A stretch of 64,000 nucleotides of DNA from Hordeum vulgare subsp. vulgare (GCF_904849725.1 NC_058520.1:318815186-318879185); one strand, 5' to 3'. Positions 46,186 to 58,902 are shown, counted from the stretch's first letter. Numbers and translations: made by a program. The notes: generated from the sequence alone by a model not told the origin.

Positions 46186-47303
46186 AATTAGAGGAAGAGG
46201 AGAAAGAGCAGGAGGAAGAAGAAAGGAGAGGGGAACGAGGACCTAGCCTGGGGATTCGGCGAGGCAGAGCTCCAACGGACCAGGGGCACGGCGGCAAGCT
46301 ACCAGCGGTGGCGACATGCGAGGCTGCTGCAAGAGGCTCGACGAACTCGGGGCCTTGCCGCACGGCACGCACGGCTTCAGAACGGGGCACACGAGCCAGC
46401 TCGAGGTCGGGCTCCTTTCGATCCCAAGCGGGGCTGCGGACTAGAGGAGGCTCTTGATGCGGTCGGGGTGGACGCGTCCATGGGCTGGTGGCGGCGGAAC
46501 GAGGGGAGAACCAGGGGAGCGATGCTCGTTGGAGGAAAAAATATCAGGGATGATCCCGAGGGGAATTTTCCAGTGGGTGGCGGCGGCGAGGGGATTGATG
46601 GATGGGACAGGTAGGTTAGGGTTTGGTCTGAAATTGGTATGACACGGTCTATTTTAGAAAAAAAATATCTAGGTTCGGAACCTCCATTCTAGATCGGACA
46701 GTCGAAAAAAATAGGTTAGAAATCCGAGTGGACAAACCGGTGACGGTTTGCGGTAAAACGGGATTGATCCGGACCAAACGGTTACGACCACCGGGTTCGT
46801 GTTCCGGGAGGTTTCGATCTAGGTTGCGGGCAGGTTGGCGCACTGTGCAGAGGGGCTAGGCGGGGATGAGAGGGAAAATAGGCAGTCGGCAACGTGATTT
46901 TAAAACACCAAAAGACGTCCGACGATAGACCGGAGATGGTGCCGCTACGGTCGACCGTTCGGGAACCAGACGGAATCCAATTGCGATGAAATTCGACAGG
47001 TGGCCTAGCTATAACTAATAAAGACCGGACGCCAAGTTTCAACCCAATCAGAGAAAGTTTTTCACACACTTTTGAAAAACAGGTTTTGACGATGCCGCGG
47101 TCGTGTGCGTGTGTGGTCAGGCTCAGAACGGACAACGACGAGAACCGGGAACTAACAACGGATGCAAGTTTGAAAACTTGCGGCAACAGAGATGCTGATG
47201 CAATGCGAATGATGTGATGATGAAACGACAAATAAAAATAATCACACGACGAAAACGGAATAAAGAGGGGAATCTTCTGGGGCGTCGGTTTCGAGATGTC
47301 ACA

Positions 47304-47318
47304 ACTCTCCCACACTAC
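47304..47318 (-). other. LARD-like polypurine tract
   Basis: The minus strand reads GTAGTGTGGGAGAGT, directly before the LTR start TGTGACATCTCG. Confidence 0.7.
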
Positions 47319-50300
47319 AAGAGGATCTCGACCCGAGACCCAATGAAAAGGATGATAAAGCAAGAGGTAAAACTTAGTCGGTTCTTTGACAAACGAGCGA
47401 AACCAACAATCCTTGAAGGTTGCCAAGAGATGAAGAATGACATGAGGAACAAGCAAGAATTTATGAAAAATTTCGGCAGCACTTCGGTAGGAAAAGGGGA
47501 CAAAAAATTCGAAAAGAAGGGAGAAATAGACAATATTCATAACAAATACCTAAATAGAACAAGGGAACACCATGATCTTTATAGAACAACATGATAGACC
47601 CAAAAGAGCAACATCACAATTCCTCCGGAACAAGAGAATTTGAACTAGCTCAAGCGGAAGAAGAGAACGAAGAAAAAAATAACAACTACTATCACAATGG
47701 AATTGAAGAGCCTCCGGACAGAAGAATTGACGTAGTAGTTGGAAAACCAACAACGAAAAGAACAGGATAGTAGTGGACTTATGAAAATCATCTCAACATT
47801 TATAGGTGACAACCAACCACTAAAAGAAATAAGGATAGTTTGGGAGGAACAAGATATGAACAATTTCTTACACCAAGAGGATACATTGAGAACTTGGATT
47901 AATGGCAAGCACCATGATAGCAACAATCCATAGGAAAAGCTAGGTGAAATCCAAACCAAGATAGCTCAATGAAGAAATCATGGCTTGAAACATCTCATGA
48001 TCAAAGAATTGGTGGATTTAATTATCTCATTGTTGAAAGAAAACTCTTCGAGGCTCCTATACTAACAAGAATGCTATAATACCACCTCAAAGGATAAAGG
48101 AAGAACAATTGCACATAGAAATGCAAGAGAAAGGATACTTGAGGTTCTCCAACTAGAATCTTGAAGAACACTTTGAGAAAATCACATCCTTGAAGAACCA
48201 CCATGACGAGCCTCCGTATCAAAAAGGATGATGCAAAGATAAGAAGGTAAAAAATAAGATTGAAGCCTTGCAAGACTTCGATGAAGCTTCACGAAGAGAT
48301 ACTTGAGAAAACTTGGAACTACGGAAAAAAGATAATAACACTTGAGAAAAGGAATTGATATCATGAGGCCCTCTGGAAGAAAGATTGAAATCACTATGAA
48401 ACAGGAATAAGAATTATGTTATGCTCATCCTTCATCAACTTTAATTGATGACAAGCAACGGATTTAACATACCACTTATTCTTCATGCAAGACTCTTGCA
48501 GAGACAGAGAGGAAAAACACCACTTGAAGCAAATTGAAGGAAGCACCGGTAAGAATTCACAATTGAATGAGAACACCATGAATTAATGGAGATACATGAG
48601 AATGAAGAGATCATAAGCCACCTGAGAGAAACTAGAACAAGGCACCAGATAAACGAGAGACGAACGAAGAGACAACAATGTAGAAGAATTGAGGATGAAA
48701 GCTGCAAGCTGAGAATGAAGAATCTTCTAAAATGATGGCCTTCGGAGGAACGAGAAATAAGAACAACTCAGAACACACCAGATAGCAAGAAAGGGATTCC
48801 TCATGATTGGGAACAATTAATATGATGGCACAAAGCTGAAATGATGAATCTGCAAGAGAATGGACAAAGATTTGAGAGAAACACTCCTTCGGTCTTCAAA
48901 GAAGAGAATGATGAGAAGAACACCACCAATAATTAATGAGACACTCCGGAATAATGAAGAATGAAAGGTTGAGACAATATCAAAATTAATACAAATAGAT
49001 CTTGAAGAAGTAATATGACTGATGGAAATCATACTTACGTGATAGTTGAAAAGAATTAATGATCTCTTAGAAAAGATTAAAAGAGCTAGGAAAGATCATG
49101 GGAAAGAACCTGTGGGTTATGGGGCCACTCAAAGAAACCACCGTTGAAATAATTGCTAACAAAGAAAGATTTTGCACCTGTACAACGAAAACTTGATGAG
49201 GTTGAGCACCTCGAAATAATTGAACGGATTGAGAACAAGAAATCTGAGATATCTTCAACACACCGGATAGAAAAGAGATGAATGAATAACAGGATAGGCT
49301 GATAAGAATTTCCTCCATAGGAAAGAATTACAAGGATGAATAGGATAAGATGACACGGATAACTGAACTGAATTCACCACAAAAGATGAGAAGAATGAAT
49401 AAAGATGAACACGAAGCTCCTGAGAATCTTCACAACGAATCACCGGATAGGACACGGAAGAAAAGATAGCGGAAGCAACACTGAATAAGAAGACGCTTCG
49501 ATGAAATCCAAACACTGAAGAAAGGGCGGGAGGGCGGGGAAAAGCAAAGACAACTTGGGACAGATGAGATGAACTCCGAAATAAAAGAGAGAATGATCTT
49601 CATCAATTAGAGAGGATTGAATTCAGTTGAAGAGAAGCACACCGGTTGCAAAAGACTTAACAAGACGACTCCAGTTGACAAGAATTGATAAGACGATCTC
49701 ATTGAGCAAAGAATTTGTTCACATAAACATATGAGAACATGGATTAGGAAAGATATGAAATCACCATTGACATCGAAGCAACTCGGATTACCATAATCAA
49801 CAAGACAAAGGGAGAGGCTTATGAAACAAGCCAGAACAAACTCATGAGAGAGATTTTGTCTGATATTTTCGTGGACAGGATCGCACGGGCTCGGTCTTAC
49901 AGTAGCCATCATGTGCAAGGCAGTGCACCCAACATACGAAGCGTCCCGTAGTCGTAGCTAGCTACAAGGACTCTTTAAGACACAACGTGAACCGTTGTAA
50001 GTCGGCCGTCAACAAACGAATCCACTAGATGTCGAACCCCAACCTAACATCATGTATTTGTTGGAAGATTGTCCTATAAGTAACTACTTGAATTCCCACC
50101 TATAAATTCCCGAAATTTCTGGTCATGCAATCTGGTACACGGATACAAGAGTAATAATCACACAACTCCTATACTAACCAGTCACCTATATCACATCCGT
50201 CAACACACAACCAAAATCTCGGACCTTCATCTACAACAGACCCTCGTGATCACAACGATACAAAGTATGTTAGTACTCTCGAACAATCTACACGAGTACT

Positions 50301-50691
50301 GGGGACATCGGGGTTATCTTGCCACTACTAGTATTGAAGCAATTACGAACATCTTTCGTTCTGAGATACTAAGAAATTTGAATGATAACGATGTGCTTGA
50401 GAATCCCCTGGAGCTCAACTCCCCAGAAGAAATCAAGCCAGACAGGAGGCACCAAGACAGAACTTCATCACATCGGCATCATATAGATTCCAAAAATTTC
50501 CACGTGATCCTAAAAAAAATTGAGTCAGAAGAGGAGTAGAATTAAATTATTATGTCAAGATTCCTCACCAGAGCATAGAAGAGGAGAAAAAAGAATCCTA
50601 CTCTCTGATATAGAACTACACTCAAAGTAGTTTTTCACTAGACTCGACTCGGCCAAGTTCGATCAATCAAGGGGGCTCCTAGGTCGGTACT
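47319..50691 (-). other. LARD-like non-coding internal domain
   Basis: About 3.4 kb, strongly purine-rich on the plus strand (many GAAGA, GAACA and AGAATTGA words). Apparent minus-strand ORFs are only Leu/Phe/Ser-rich translations of this bias. No gag, protease, RT or integrase motif found in any frame. Confidence 0.7.
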
Positions 50692-50703
50692 GCTCTAATA
50701 CCA
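50692..50703 (-). other. LARD-like primer-binding site
   Basis: The minus strand reads TGGTATTAGAGC, one mismatch to the initiator tRNA-Met site, three bases inside the 5' LTR. Confidence 0.75.
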
Positions 50704-50706
50704 ACT

Positions 50707-50976
50707 AGTCACGCCCAAGATGCGACCCTATCCTCAATTTGGCACGAGAGCCTCGTCAGGGATAGAAGCGCAACTCATCGTTTCGCAAGAATAGATATCG
50801 TTACAAGTACATGTACTGAAAAGAAGAGATATAAATATATATATAATTGGCTTACACTCGCCACAATCTACATCAGAGTCACATCAGTACAATACATAAT
50901 CATCATGAAGAAGAGCAGGGTCTGACTACGGACGAAAAACAAACAAGAAAAGAAGAACGGCGTGCCATGTGCCTTC
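50707..50976 (-). repeat. LARD-like 5' LTR, inner ~270 bp only
   Basis: AGTCACGCCCAAGATGCG onward matches 42827 to about 43100. Similarity is lost after about 50961. The following LTR sequence reappears, after a gap, at 55923. Confidence 0.75.
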
Positions 50977-51014
50977 CATATGCTTGCATCTTCGCTTGCT
51001 GAAAATCTAGTGAT

Positions 51015-51764
51015 ATGGATCCTCATCCACTTGCTAATCTCTTTAAGAGATCCAATTATGTTGATCCAATTGCTAGTGAGTTGAGGGCACTTGACTATCT
51101 TTATGGAGTTTTGCTTTAGATGCGTGAATCTGAAAATTGTGAGAAAGATATTTATAAAGTGATTGACGAGGGCTCGTTGGATGAAAAACATGATTGCAAT
51201 GGTTTCACTACAAATTCTATTAGTAACAATCATGCTAAAAATATGCAAAACCCTAAGCTTGGTGATGCTAGTTTTTCTATGTCCACTACTTGTTGCAATG
51301 ATCATGAGTGGGGCGATGATTTTTCTTATGATCTTGAAAATTTGTTTAAGCCTCATGATGAATATGATATTTGCAATATTATTGGAAGTGGGTTTGGAGA
51401 AGTCATGACTTCACTTGGTGATAATCCCACTATTTTTGAAGAGCGTCAACTTTGCATGCATATGGATCATGAAAAGAATATCCTATGTGATAGTTACATT
51501 GTTGAATTCGAATTTGATCCCACATGTAATTATTATGAGAGAGGAAAATATGGTGGTAGAAACTGTCATATCAATAAATCACATCTCGTTATGTTGAGAT
51601 TGCTCTTGTCTCTTTCTTCTTCCTTGCATATGGTAACTATTGGTTGTCTTGACAATCTGTTTTCCTATAAAATGCCTATGCATAGGAAGTATGTTAGACT
51701 TAGATGTGATTTTCACATGCTTTATGATGCTCTCGTTGTGCTTCAATTCTTGTCTTTTTTGTGA
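51015..51764 (+). pseudogene. Accessory ORF of the E3-family fragment, one in-frame stop
   Basis: ATG at 51015 starts MDPHPLANLFKRSNYVDPIA; a TAG at 51117-51119 is followed in the same frame by an ATG at 51120 and a further 214 codons. The second part has MRESENCEKDIYKVIDEGSL, an Asn/Asp/His-rich middle with SFSMSTTCCNDHEWGDDFSY, and a Leu-rich, possibly membrane-associated C-terminal part (LVMLRLLLSLSSSLHMVTIG) followed by CDFHMLYDALVVLQFLSFL. No known enzymatic domain. Its position between gag and a long 3' non-coding region matches an accessory ORF of non-autonomous Gypsy elements. The stop looks like a single CAG/TAG substitution. Function unknown. Confidence 0.6.
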
Positions 51765-54437
51765 GCATCATTGAACTATCAATGCCTAGCTAAGGGCGTT
51801 AAACAATAGCGCTTGTTGGGAGGCAACCCCACAAATCTATCATTTTTCTTTCTGTTTTTTGTTTTCCACACATTCATAATTCTGTTATGATTGTGTTTTT
51901 TGTGTTTCTTTTTGCGTTTGTGCCAAGCAAAACCGTTATGATTAGTCTTGGGGATGATCATTTGGTCATGCTGGAAAAGACAGAAACTTTCTGCTCACGA
52001 AAAGAATTCTCCTTTTTTCTGTAAGAGCGTTTGAGTTGATTCTTTCTGCTGCTAATTTCTACGCAAATTCTCCACACTGTCGAAATGTTTCAGAATTTTT
52101 GAAGTACCAGAAGTATACGAAGTATACAGATTGCTACAGACTGGTCTGCTGTTAACATATTCTATTTTTGTTGAGTTGGTTGCTTATTTTGATGAAACTA
52201 TGGATAGTATCGGGGGGTATTAGCTATGGAAGATTGAAAATACAGTAACCCAACATCAACATAAGTAGAATTTAAGTTTGCTACAGTACCTAAGGAAGTG
52301 GTGGTTTGCTTTCTTATACTAATTTTATCACGAGTTTCTGTTTAAGTTTCGTGTTGTGAAGTTTTCAAGTTTTGGGTGAAGTTCTTATGGACAAAAAGAT
52401 AAAGAGTGGCAAGAGATCAAGCTTGGGGATGCCCAAGGCACCCCAATATGATTCAAGGATGTCGTAAAAGCCTAAGCTTGGGGATTCCCCGAGAAGGCAT
52501 CCCCTCTTTCGTCTTCAATCCATCGATAACGTTACTTGGGGCTATATTTTTATTCACCACATGTTATGTGTTTTGCTTGGAGCGTCTTGTATCGTAGGAG
52601 TCTTTTATTTTTGTTGTGTCACAATCATCCTTGCTGCACACCTAGAGAGAGAGACATGCACTCACCGTTATTTTGTCGAGCTTCACTTATATCCTTTGAT
52701 TAGACAATTCATCTCACATGTGCTTCACTTATATCTTTTGAGCTAGATGCTTTTGCTCTATGTGCTTCACTTATACCTTTTAGAGCACGGCGTGCATGGC
52801 TTGGTAGTTGATCTATGCTTTGAAAGTAGTCTCAAAAGGGGTAGTTATCCAAAGGTATACAAAAACTTCCACCTTCATGTGCATTGAATAGTTAGAGAAG
52901 TTTGATTCATCTCAACTAGTTTTGAGTTGTGGTTATGGTAATATTGAAGTTATACTAGTAAGGTATTGTGGATCTAGAAATACTTGTGTTGAAGTTAGTG
53001 ATTCCCGTAGCATCCATGTATGGTGAACCGCTATGTGATGAAGTCTGAGCATGATTAGTCTATTAATTGTCATCCTTTCTATGGCGGTCGGGATCGCGCG
53101 ATGGTATATACCTACCAACCCTTCCCCTAGGAGTATGCGTTGAATGCTTTGTTTCGATTACTAATAAAACTTTTGCAACAAGTATATGAGTTCTTCATGA
53201 CTAATGTTGAGTCCATGGTTTAGATGCACTTTCACCTTCCACCATGACTATCTTCTTTAGTGCCATGCAACTTTCGCCGGTGCACAAAACCCACCATTAG
53301 CCTCCCTCAAAACAGCCACCATACCTACCTACTATGGCTTTTTCAAAGTCATTCCGAGATATATTGCCATGCAACTACCACCATGACATGTGCCACCATG
53401 TCTACATTGCCATTGCTTGATCGTAAGATAGCTAGCATGATGTTTCCCTTAATGTCCATGCCATGCTAGATCATTGTCACGGTACACTACCGAAGGCATT
53501 CCATATAGAGTCATCGTTACTCTATGTTTTGAGTTGTAAGTGTGATGATCATCATTGATGGAGCATTGTCCCATGTGAGGTAATAAAAGAGGCCAAATAT
53601 GCCCACCAAAATATAGAAACTATAAAAAAAAGAGGCCAAAGAGCCCATCCAAAAAAAAGAGAGAAAAAGAGAGAAGGGACAATGCTACCACTTTTCCACA
53701 CTTGTGCATATTAAGCACCAAGATCTTCATGATTGAGAGTCTCTTGTTTTGTCACCACCGTATAGCTAGTGGGGAATTTTCATTATATAACTTGGCTTGT
53801 ATATTCCAATGATAGGCTTCCTCAAAATTGCCTTAGGTCTTCGTGAGCAAGCAAGTTGGATGCACACCCACTAGTTTTCTTTAAGAGCTTTCACATACTC
53901 TTAGCTCTAGTGCATCATTTGTATGGCAATCCCTACTCATTCACATTGATATCTATTGATGAGCATCTCCACAGCTCATTGATATGCCTAGTTAATGTGA
54001 CCATCTTCTCCTTGTTTTTCTTGCAACCTCCACCATACTCCACACCACTTATAGTACTAAAACCATGGCTCACGCTCATGTATTGCGTGAGAGTTGAAAA
54101 AGTTTGAGAAAGTAAAGGTGTGAAAACAATTACTTGGCCAATACCGGGGTTGTGCATGATTTAAATTCGTTGTGCAATGATGATAGAGCATAGCCAGACT
54201 ATATGATTATGTAGGGATAACTTTCTTTTGGCCTTGTTATTTTGAAATTTCATGATTACTTTGCTTTGCTTGAAGTATTATCGTTTCCACGTCAATAGAA
54301 AACTATTGTTTTGAATCTAATAGATCTGAACATTCACGTCACATAAGAGGAGTTACAAAGGACATCTATGCTAGGTAGCATGAAAGCATCAAAAATTCAT
54401 TCTTTATCAATTCCCTACTCGAGGACGAGCAGGAGTT
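51765..54437 (+). other. 3' non-coding region of the E3-family fragment
   Basis: About 2.7 kb with no domain-bearing ORF. It begins with a conserved-looking stretch, GCCTAGCTAAGGGCGTTAAA and GCGCTTGTTGGGAGGCAACC (51784-51830), common to Triticeae Gypsy 3' regions. Two polypurine-like copies of AAGCTTGGGGATGCC lie at 52419-52434 and 52474-52488. A purine-rich run lies at 53620-53680. Confidence 0.65.
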
Positions 54438-54452
54438 AAGCTTGGGGATGCT
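54438..54452 (+). other. Polypurine tract before LTR B
   Basis: AAGCTTGGGGATGCT directly before TGATACGTC. Confidence 0.8.
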
Positions 54453-55831
54453 TGATACGTCTCAAACGTATCTATAATTTTTGATGGTTTCACGTTGTTA
54501 TCTTGTCAACTTTGGATGTTTTGTTTACCTTTTATATCTTTTTTGGGACTAACTTATTAACTCAGTGCCAAGTGCCAGTTCCTGTTTTTTCTGTGTTTTT
54601 GACTCTTTTCATATCTGATTTTGGAACGGAGTCCAAATGGAATAAAATCCCCGAAATGATTTTTTCCAAAACGGAAGAAGATCGGGAGTTCCACCGCCGC
54701 AAGTTCCTGTTTCCGCGAGATCTCATCTGGATACCCTTCCCGGTGCCCTGCCGGAGGGGACTTTGGAGTTGGAGGGCTTCTTCATCAACATCATCGCCCC
54801 TCCAATGACTCGTGAGTAGTTCACTTCAGACCTACGGGTCCGTAGTTAGTAGCTAGATGGCTTCTTCTCTCTCTTGGATCTTCAATACAAAGTTCTCCAT
54901 GATATTCATGGAGATCTATCCGATGCAATCCTCTTTGGCGGTGTGTTTGTCGAGATCCGATGAATTGTGGATTTGTGATCAGATTATCTATGATATATAT
55001 TTGAGTCTTTGCTGATTTCTTATATGCATGATTTGATATCCTTGTAAGTCTCTCCGAGTCTTGGGTTTTGTTTGGCCAACTAGATCTATGAATCTTGCAA
55101 TGGGAGAAGTGCTTGGTTTTGGGTTCTTACCGTGTGGTGACCTTTCCCAGTGACAGTAGGGGCAGCAAGGCAAACATCATGTAGTTTCCATCAAGGGTAA
55201 CAAGGTGGGCTTTGTCATAGATATGAGATTGTCCATCTACATCATGTCATCTTGCTTAAGGCGTTACTCTGTTCTTTTGGACTTAATACACTAGATGCAT
55301 GCTAGATAGCGGTCGATGTATGGAGTAATAGTAGTACATGCAGAAAGTATTGGTCTACTTGTTTTGGACATGATGCATATAGATATAATCATTGCCATAG
55401 ATGACGTCACGACTTTGCGCGGTTCTATCAATTTCTCGACAGTAATTCGTTCACCCACCGTCTACTTGCTTTCATGAGAGTAGCCACTAGTGAACACTAC
55501 GGCCCCAGGGTCTATTCACACCCATCGTTTACACCTCCGCTTGTACTTTGCTTTGTTACTTTGTTGCTTTCAGTTCTCACTTGGCAAACAATCTATAAGG
55601 GATTGACAACCCCTTCATAGCGTTGGGAGCAAGCTTTTTGTGTTTGTGGAGGCACTTGTGATACTCCTTCACTGGATCGATACCTTGGTTCTCAAAACTG
55701 AGGGAAATACTTACCACCGCTGTGCTACATCACCCTTTCCGCTTAGAGGGAACACCAAAGGAAGGCTCCAAGGCCACGGGGAAATCCTTTGCATATTTGC
55801 CTAGGAAGTCCGTAAAGGCGTAGCCGTAGCA
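54453..55831 (+). repeat. LTR B (E3 family)
   Basis: TGATACGTCTCAAACG...CCGTAGCA, 1379 bp. Homologous to LTR A but lacking about 200 bp around 54690 and differing in the last ~100 bp. A polypurine tract lies before it and a primer-binding site after it. Confidence 0.82.
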
Positions 55832-55841
55832 GAAGGATTCT

Positions 55842-55858
55842 TGGTGCCGTTGCTGAGG
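55842..55858 (+). other. Primer-binding site after LTR B
   Basis: TGGTGCCGTTGCTGAGG resembles the tRNA-Asp complement TGGCGCCGTTGCCGGGG, 10-11 bp after LTR B. Confidence 0.7.
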
Positions 55859-55922
55859 AGAATCAAGACAGTCTGCCGTCAGCACGTGTTTCTGGCACCG
55901 TTCGAAGGTCTTTTGTTGCGTC

Positions 55923-58902
55923 AGCACAATTACGCACACAGTTGGCATATTTTAAACAAGTTAACTTCAAGTTATCTAGAACCAGTGTTAAACAAAGTTT
56001 CCACGTTGCCACATAACCGCGGGCACGGCTTTCCGAAATATTTAACCCTGCAGGGGTGCTCCAACCAGTCCATCACAAATTACAACAAGCCGCGTACAAA
56101 TCCTCGATCACGACAGTCGTGATCTCGTCGGATTCCTTCGTGGAAAACCTCAGCTCTGAGATTACCCAAAGCATCACCGAGATCTCGATGCACAAGATAT
56201 TTCGTCAAAGGTAAAACTAATCCAGCAAGGCCGCCCAACGTGTCGACGATCCCGATAGGAGCCACGTATCTCGTTCTCAGTACACAATGGATGGAACTAG
56301 CTACGAGTGCCAAACCTCGAGTTTCCTCGCGGTGGCCCCGCAGGCAGACCGTTTTGGACCAACACTCATGAGGAGCACTGGCCCGGGGGGTTGATTAAAA
56401 TATCCGGGGGTGACGGCGGGTCCCTATGCAATTTTATTAGCTTATAGGACAAATGTAAAAAACCAATGTTGGGCCTTGCCAGACCACCTTTAATCCAAAA
56501 CGAATTATCAAGGGGGTCCCCATAACAACCCCGAACGTGTTAGGAGCGCTCATTTATGGAACATAACACCAGTAGCCGAAACTAAGGGGCCAAAGGTGGA
56601 ACAAAACACCAGGCTAGAAAGGCCGAGCCTTCCACCTTTTACCAAGTATATAGGTGCATTAAATTAAATAGCATTTAATAGGGTAATATAACAAGGAACC
56701 CATGTTATCACATGGAAGCAACTCCACCTGCAACTAGCAACGCTAACACATGGTAAAGCAAGCGGTAACATAGCCAATCAGTGGTTTGCTAGGTTGTGAA
56801 CAGGTTGAAGGTTTTCATGGCAATATTGGGAGGCTGATATTTAACATGTTGTAGGCAACATGACATAATCGATAGAAGCGATAAAACTAGCATGGCATTG
56901 ATAGTAATGGTATCTGGGGAAATTGTCATCTTCCCTTAGATCCCGCTTGGAAGAAGAATGACTCCGAGAAGCAGTGGACCAATGTAGTCGAACAGATCCT
57001 CACATTCCGACACGCTTGCGGAACTCTATCGAGACGAAGCGAATCGGAAACAAGCATCAACACAGATATTCACCACGGCAAATGCATGACATGATGCACA
57101 CCCTAATATGATGCATGTCCAGTTCAAATATGCATGGCATGGCATGGCAATTCACATCACGCAAACACTACACATTAAGTGAAGTTCAATATGCAACGAG
57201 TTGCATATTGACGGTACTCCACATACGAATTATTTAGTTCCCTCTTGATTAGGTACACGACAATATTAAATGTTGTTAACATGGAAAGGGGTGAAGCACA
57301 AGCTAATCTACCTATCTAGGCATTTTAAATGAGGCCGGAAACAACTTATAGCATCTCTGAGATGACCACACGCGTTAAATTCTAATTCTGTCCAGATTTG
57401 TCCTCATCACATTTTAAGTTTGTTAAACAGCAAAACAAAGTGGTTCATGTGATTATACTCGTCGTTCTGGTCCATTTACATATATGGCACAACTCCAACG
57501 GAGCTACGGACAAATAGTTACGTCCTAAACCGTTTCTAACACGTCGACACACAAACTGATGCAAACAGCACACTAAACAATTCTAATTATGCGTGAGAGT
57601 TGGAAAATATTACTATACGCAAAATTCTAATCAAAAATCACATATAACTCACTCCGATCCTATGCACGGTTTAGAAACTACGCTCTTTTAAAAATTAATG
57701 CTTTTTCTGAAATTAAATAAAATCGCAGGTTACATTAAAAAACGTATGTACCGAAGATGTGCACTGGGCTGCAGCCACTGGGATCTTTGTGCCCTCGCGC
57801 TTGGTGTGTGACTAAGCAACAAAAAAACAAAAGGAAACTAACACACTATAATTCAAAGCCATTGGGACTTGAACACAGGGCCTCCCTGATGCCAATCTGA
57901 TGCACTAGCCAACTGGCTACTAACGTTCTCCTGGACAACTATATCATCCAATTAAAATAACCTCGACAACAGATCATATCTGGTAAAATCGAAACGGAGT
58001 TTCAGATCGGACTTACAACAGGGGAAAAAAGAGACGCGGCATGCAGGGATGGCTTGGGAATGCAGAGCTGGAGGCGGCTGCACATTCGCAGCTCGGTGCC
58101 CACACGAGCGCGAGGCCAAAGGCCGAGGTGGAGGAGCTCGCTGCTGCCTACCCATGATCTGGTCGAAGCAGTCTCGTCTCTTCACCCTATCAGCATGCGC
58201 AGGAGGCAGGGGATCTCGAGTTCTCGACCCAGTGCAAAGCTCCGGCGACGAAGGCGAGCGCGGATGCCGGGAATGGATCCAAGGCGGCGCGAACTGAGAG
58301 ATCTCAGGTGGCGGCTCGATGGTTTCGTGTTAGACACACAAAGGGAGAGAGATCAAGGTGAGAAGAAAAATAGGGAGGGAGGAGGGAACGGGAGAAGGGA
58401 AGGAGGGCATGGAGGAGAGAGGACCCAGGGTCTCCTAATCCGACGAGGAGGTCCTTGGGGGCGGCTGGGGCGAGCCTACAGCAGTGGAAGCCAGCCACGC
58501 TCGCCCTGTGGCTCGATGCTCCAAGCTGTTCGTTCCGTGGCAGAGAATAAGAAAAATAAAACGAGAGAGAGCGAGAGATTAGAGGAGGAGGGAGAGGAGA
58601 AAGAGCAGGAGGAAGAAGAAAGGAGAGGGGAATGAGGACCTGGTCTGGGGATTCGGCGAGGCAGCGCTCCAACGGACCAGGGGCGCGGCGGCGAGCTACC
58701 AGCGGCGGCGGTATGCGAGGCTGCTGCAAGAGGCTCGGCGAGCTCGGGGCCTTGCCGTATGGCACGCACAGCTTCAGAACGGGGCACAGGAGCCAGCTCG
58801 AGGTTGGGCTCCTTTCGATCCCAAGCGGGGCTGTGGACTAGAGGAGGCACTTGACGCGGTCGGGGTGGACGCATCCCTGGGCTGGTGGCGGAGGATCGAG
58901 GG
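55923..58902 (-). repeat. Second copy of the middle of the LARD-like LTR
   Basis: Matches 43524-46507 over about 2.98 kb with only small indels and roughly 5-8% substitutions by eye. Both ends are abrupt: the left end joins leader sequence after LTR B, and the right end joins the middle of E3's outer 3' LTR. It includes the tRNA-like stretch and the GC-rich pseudo-ORF zone. Confidence 0.85.

Larger units (their letters stand above)
42827..47303 (-). repeat. LARD-like 3' LTR (about 4.5 kb)
   Basis: The start TGTAACGCCCAAGATG matches 50707 onward for about 270 bp; 43524-46507 matches 55923-58902. The right end is TGTCACA before the polypurine tract. The GC-rich part at 45600-46500 contains apparent ORFs on both strands that I do not regard as genes. 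Confidence 0.7.
42827..50976 (-). mobile_element. LARD-like long-LTR, non-coding retroelement
   Basis: Minus strand. The 3' LTR is 42827-47303 (about 4.48 kb; plus-strand TGTAACGCCC...GAGATGTCACA), followed by a polypurine tract and a ~3.4-kb interior without coding domains. An initiator-tRNA-like primer-binding site and the inner ~270 bp of the 5' LTR (50707 to about 50976) follow. A ~4.5-kb LTR with a ~3.5-kb non-coding core is the architecture described for LARDs of barley and relatives (Sukkula/Erika group). It inserted into the E3 gag. The right border is uncertain because the 5' LTR is cut short. Confidence 0.7.
50977..55922 (+). mobile_element. Fragment of a second E3-family Gypsy element (3' half, LTR B, primer-binding site)
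   Basis: Contains an accessory ORF (51015-51764), a long non-coding 3' region, a polypurine tract, LTR B and then a primer-binding site with about 60 bp of leader. LTR B is more diverged from E3's outer LTRs than those are from each other, and has a different 3' end (GGCGTAGCCGTAGCA), so this fragment comes from another member of the family. It lies between two non-overlapping pieces of the LARD LTR. Confidence 0.6.

Noticed and set aside
45582..46390. Overlapping Arg/Ser/Pro-rich ORFs on both strands (also 58054-58874)
   Set aside because: They lie in a GC-rich part of the LARD LTR, occur in both LTR copies with frame-breaking differences, and show no domain; they are products of base composition.
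47214..49918. Several Leu/Phe/Ser-rich minus-strand ORFs
   Set aside because: Translations of a purine-biased plus strand; short, no motif, no consistent start context.
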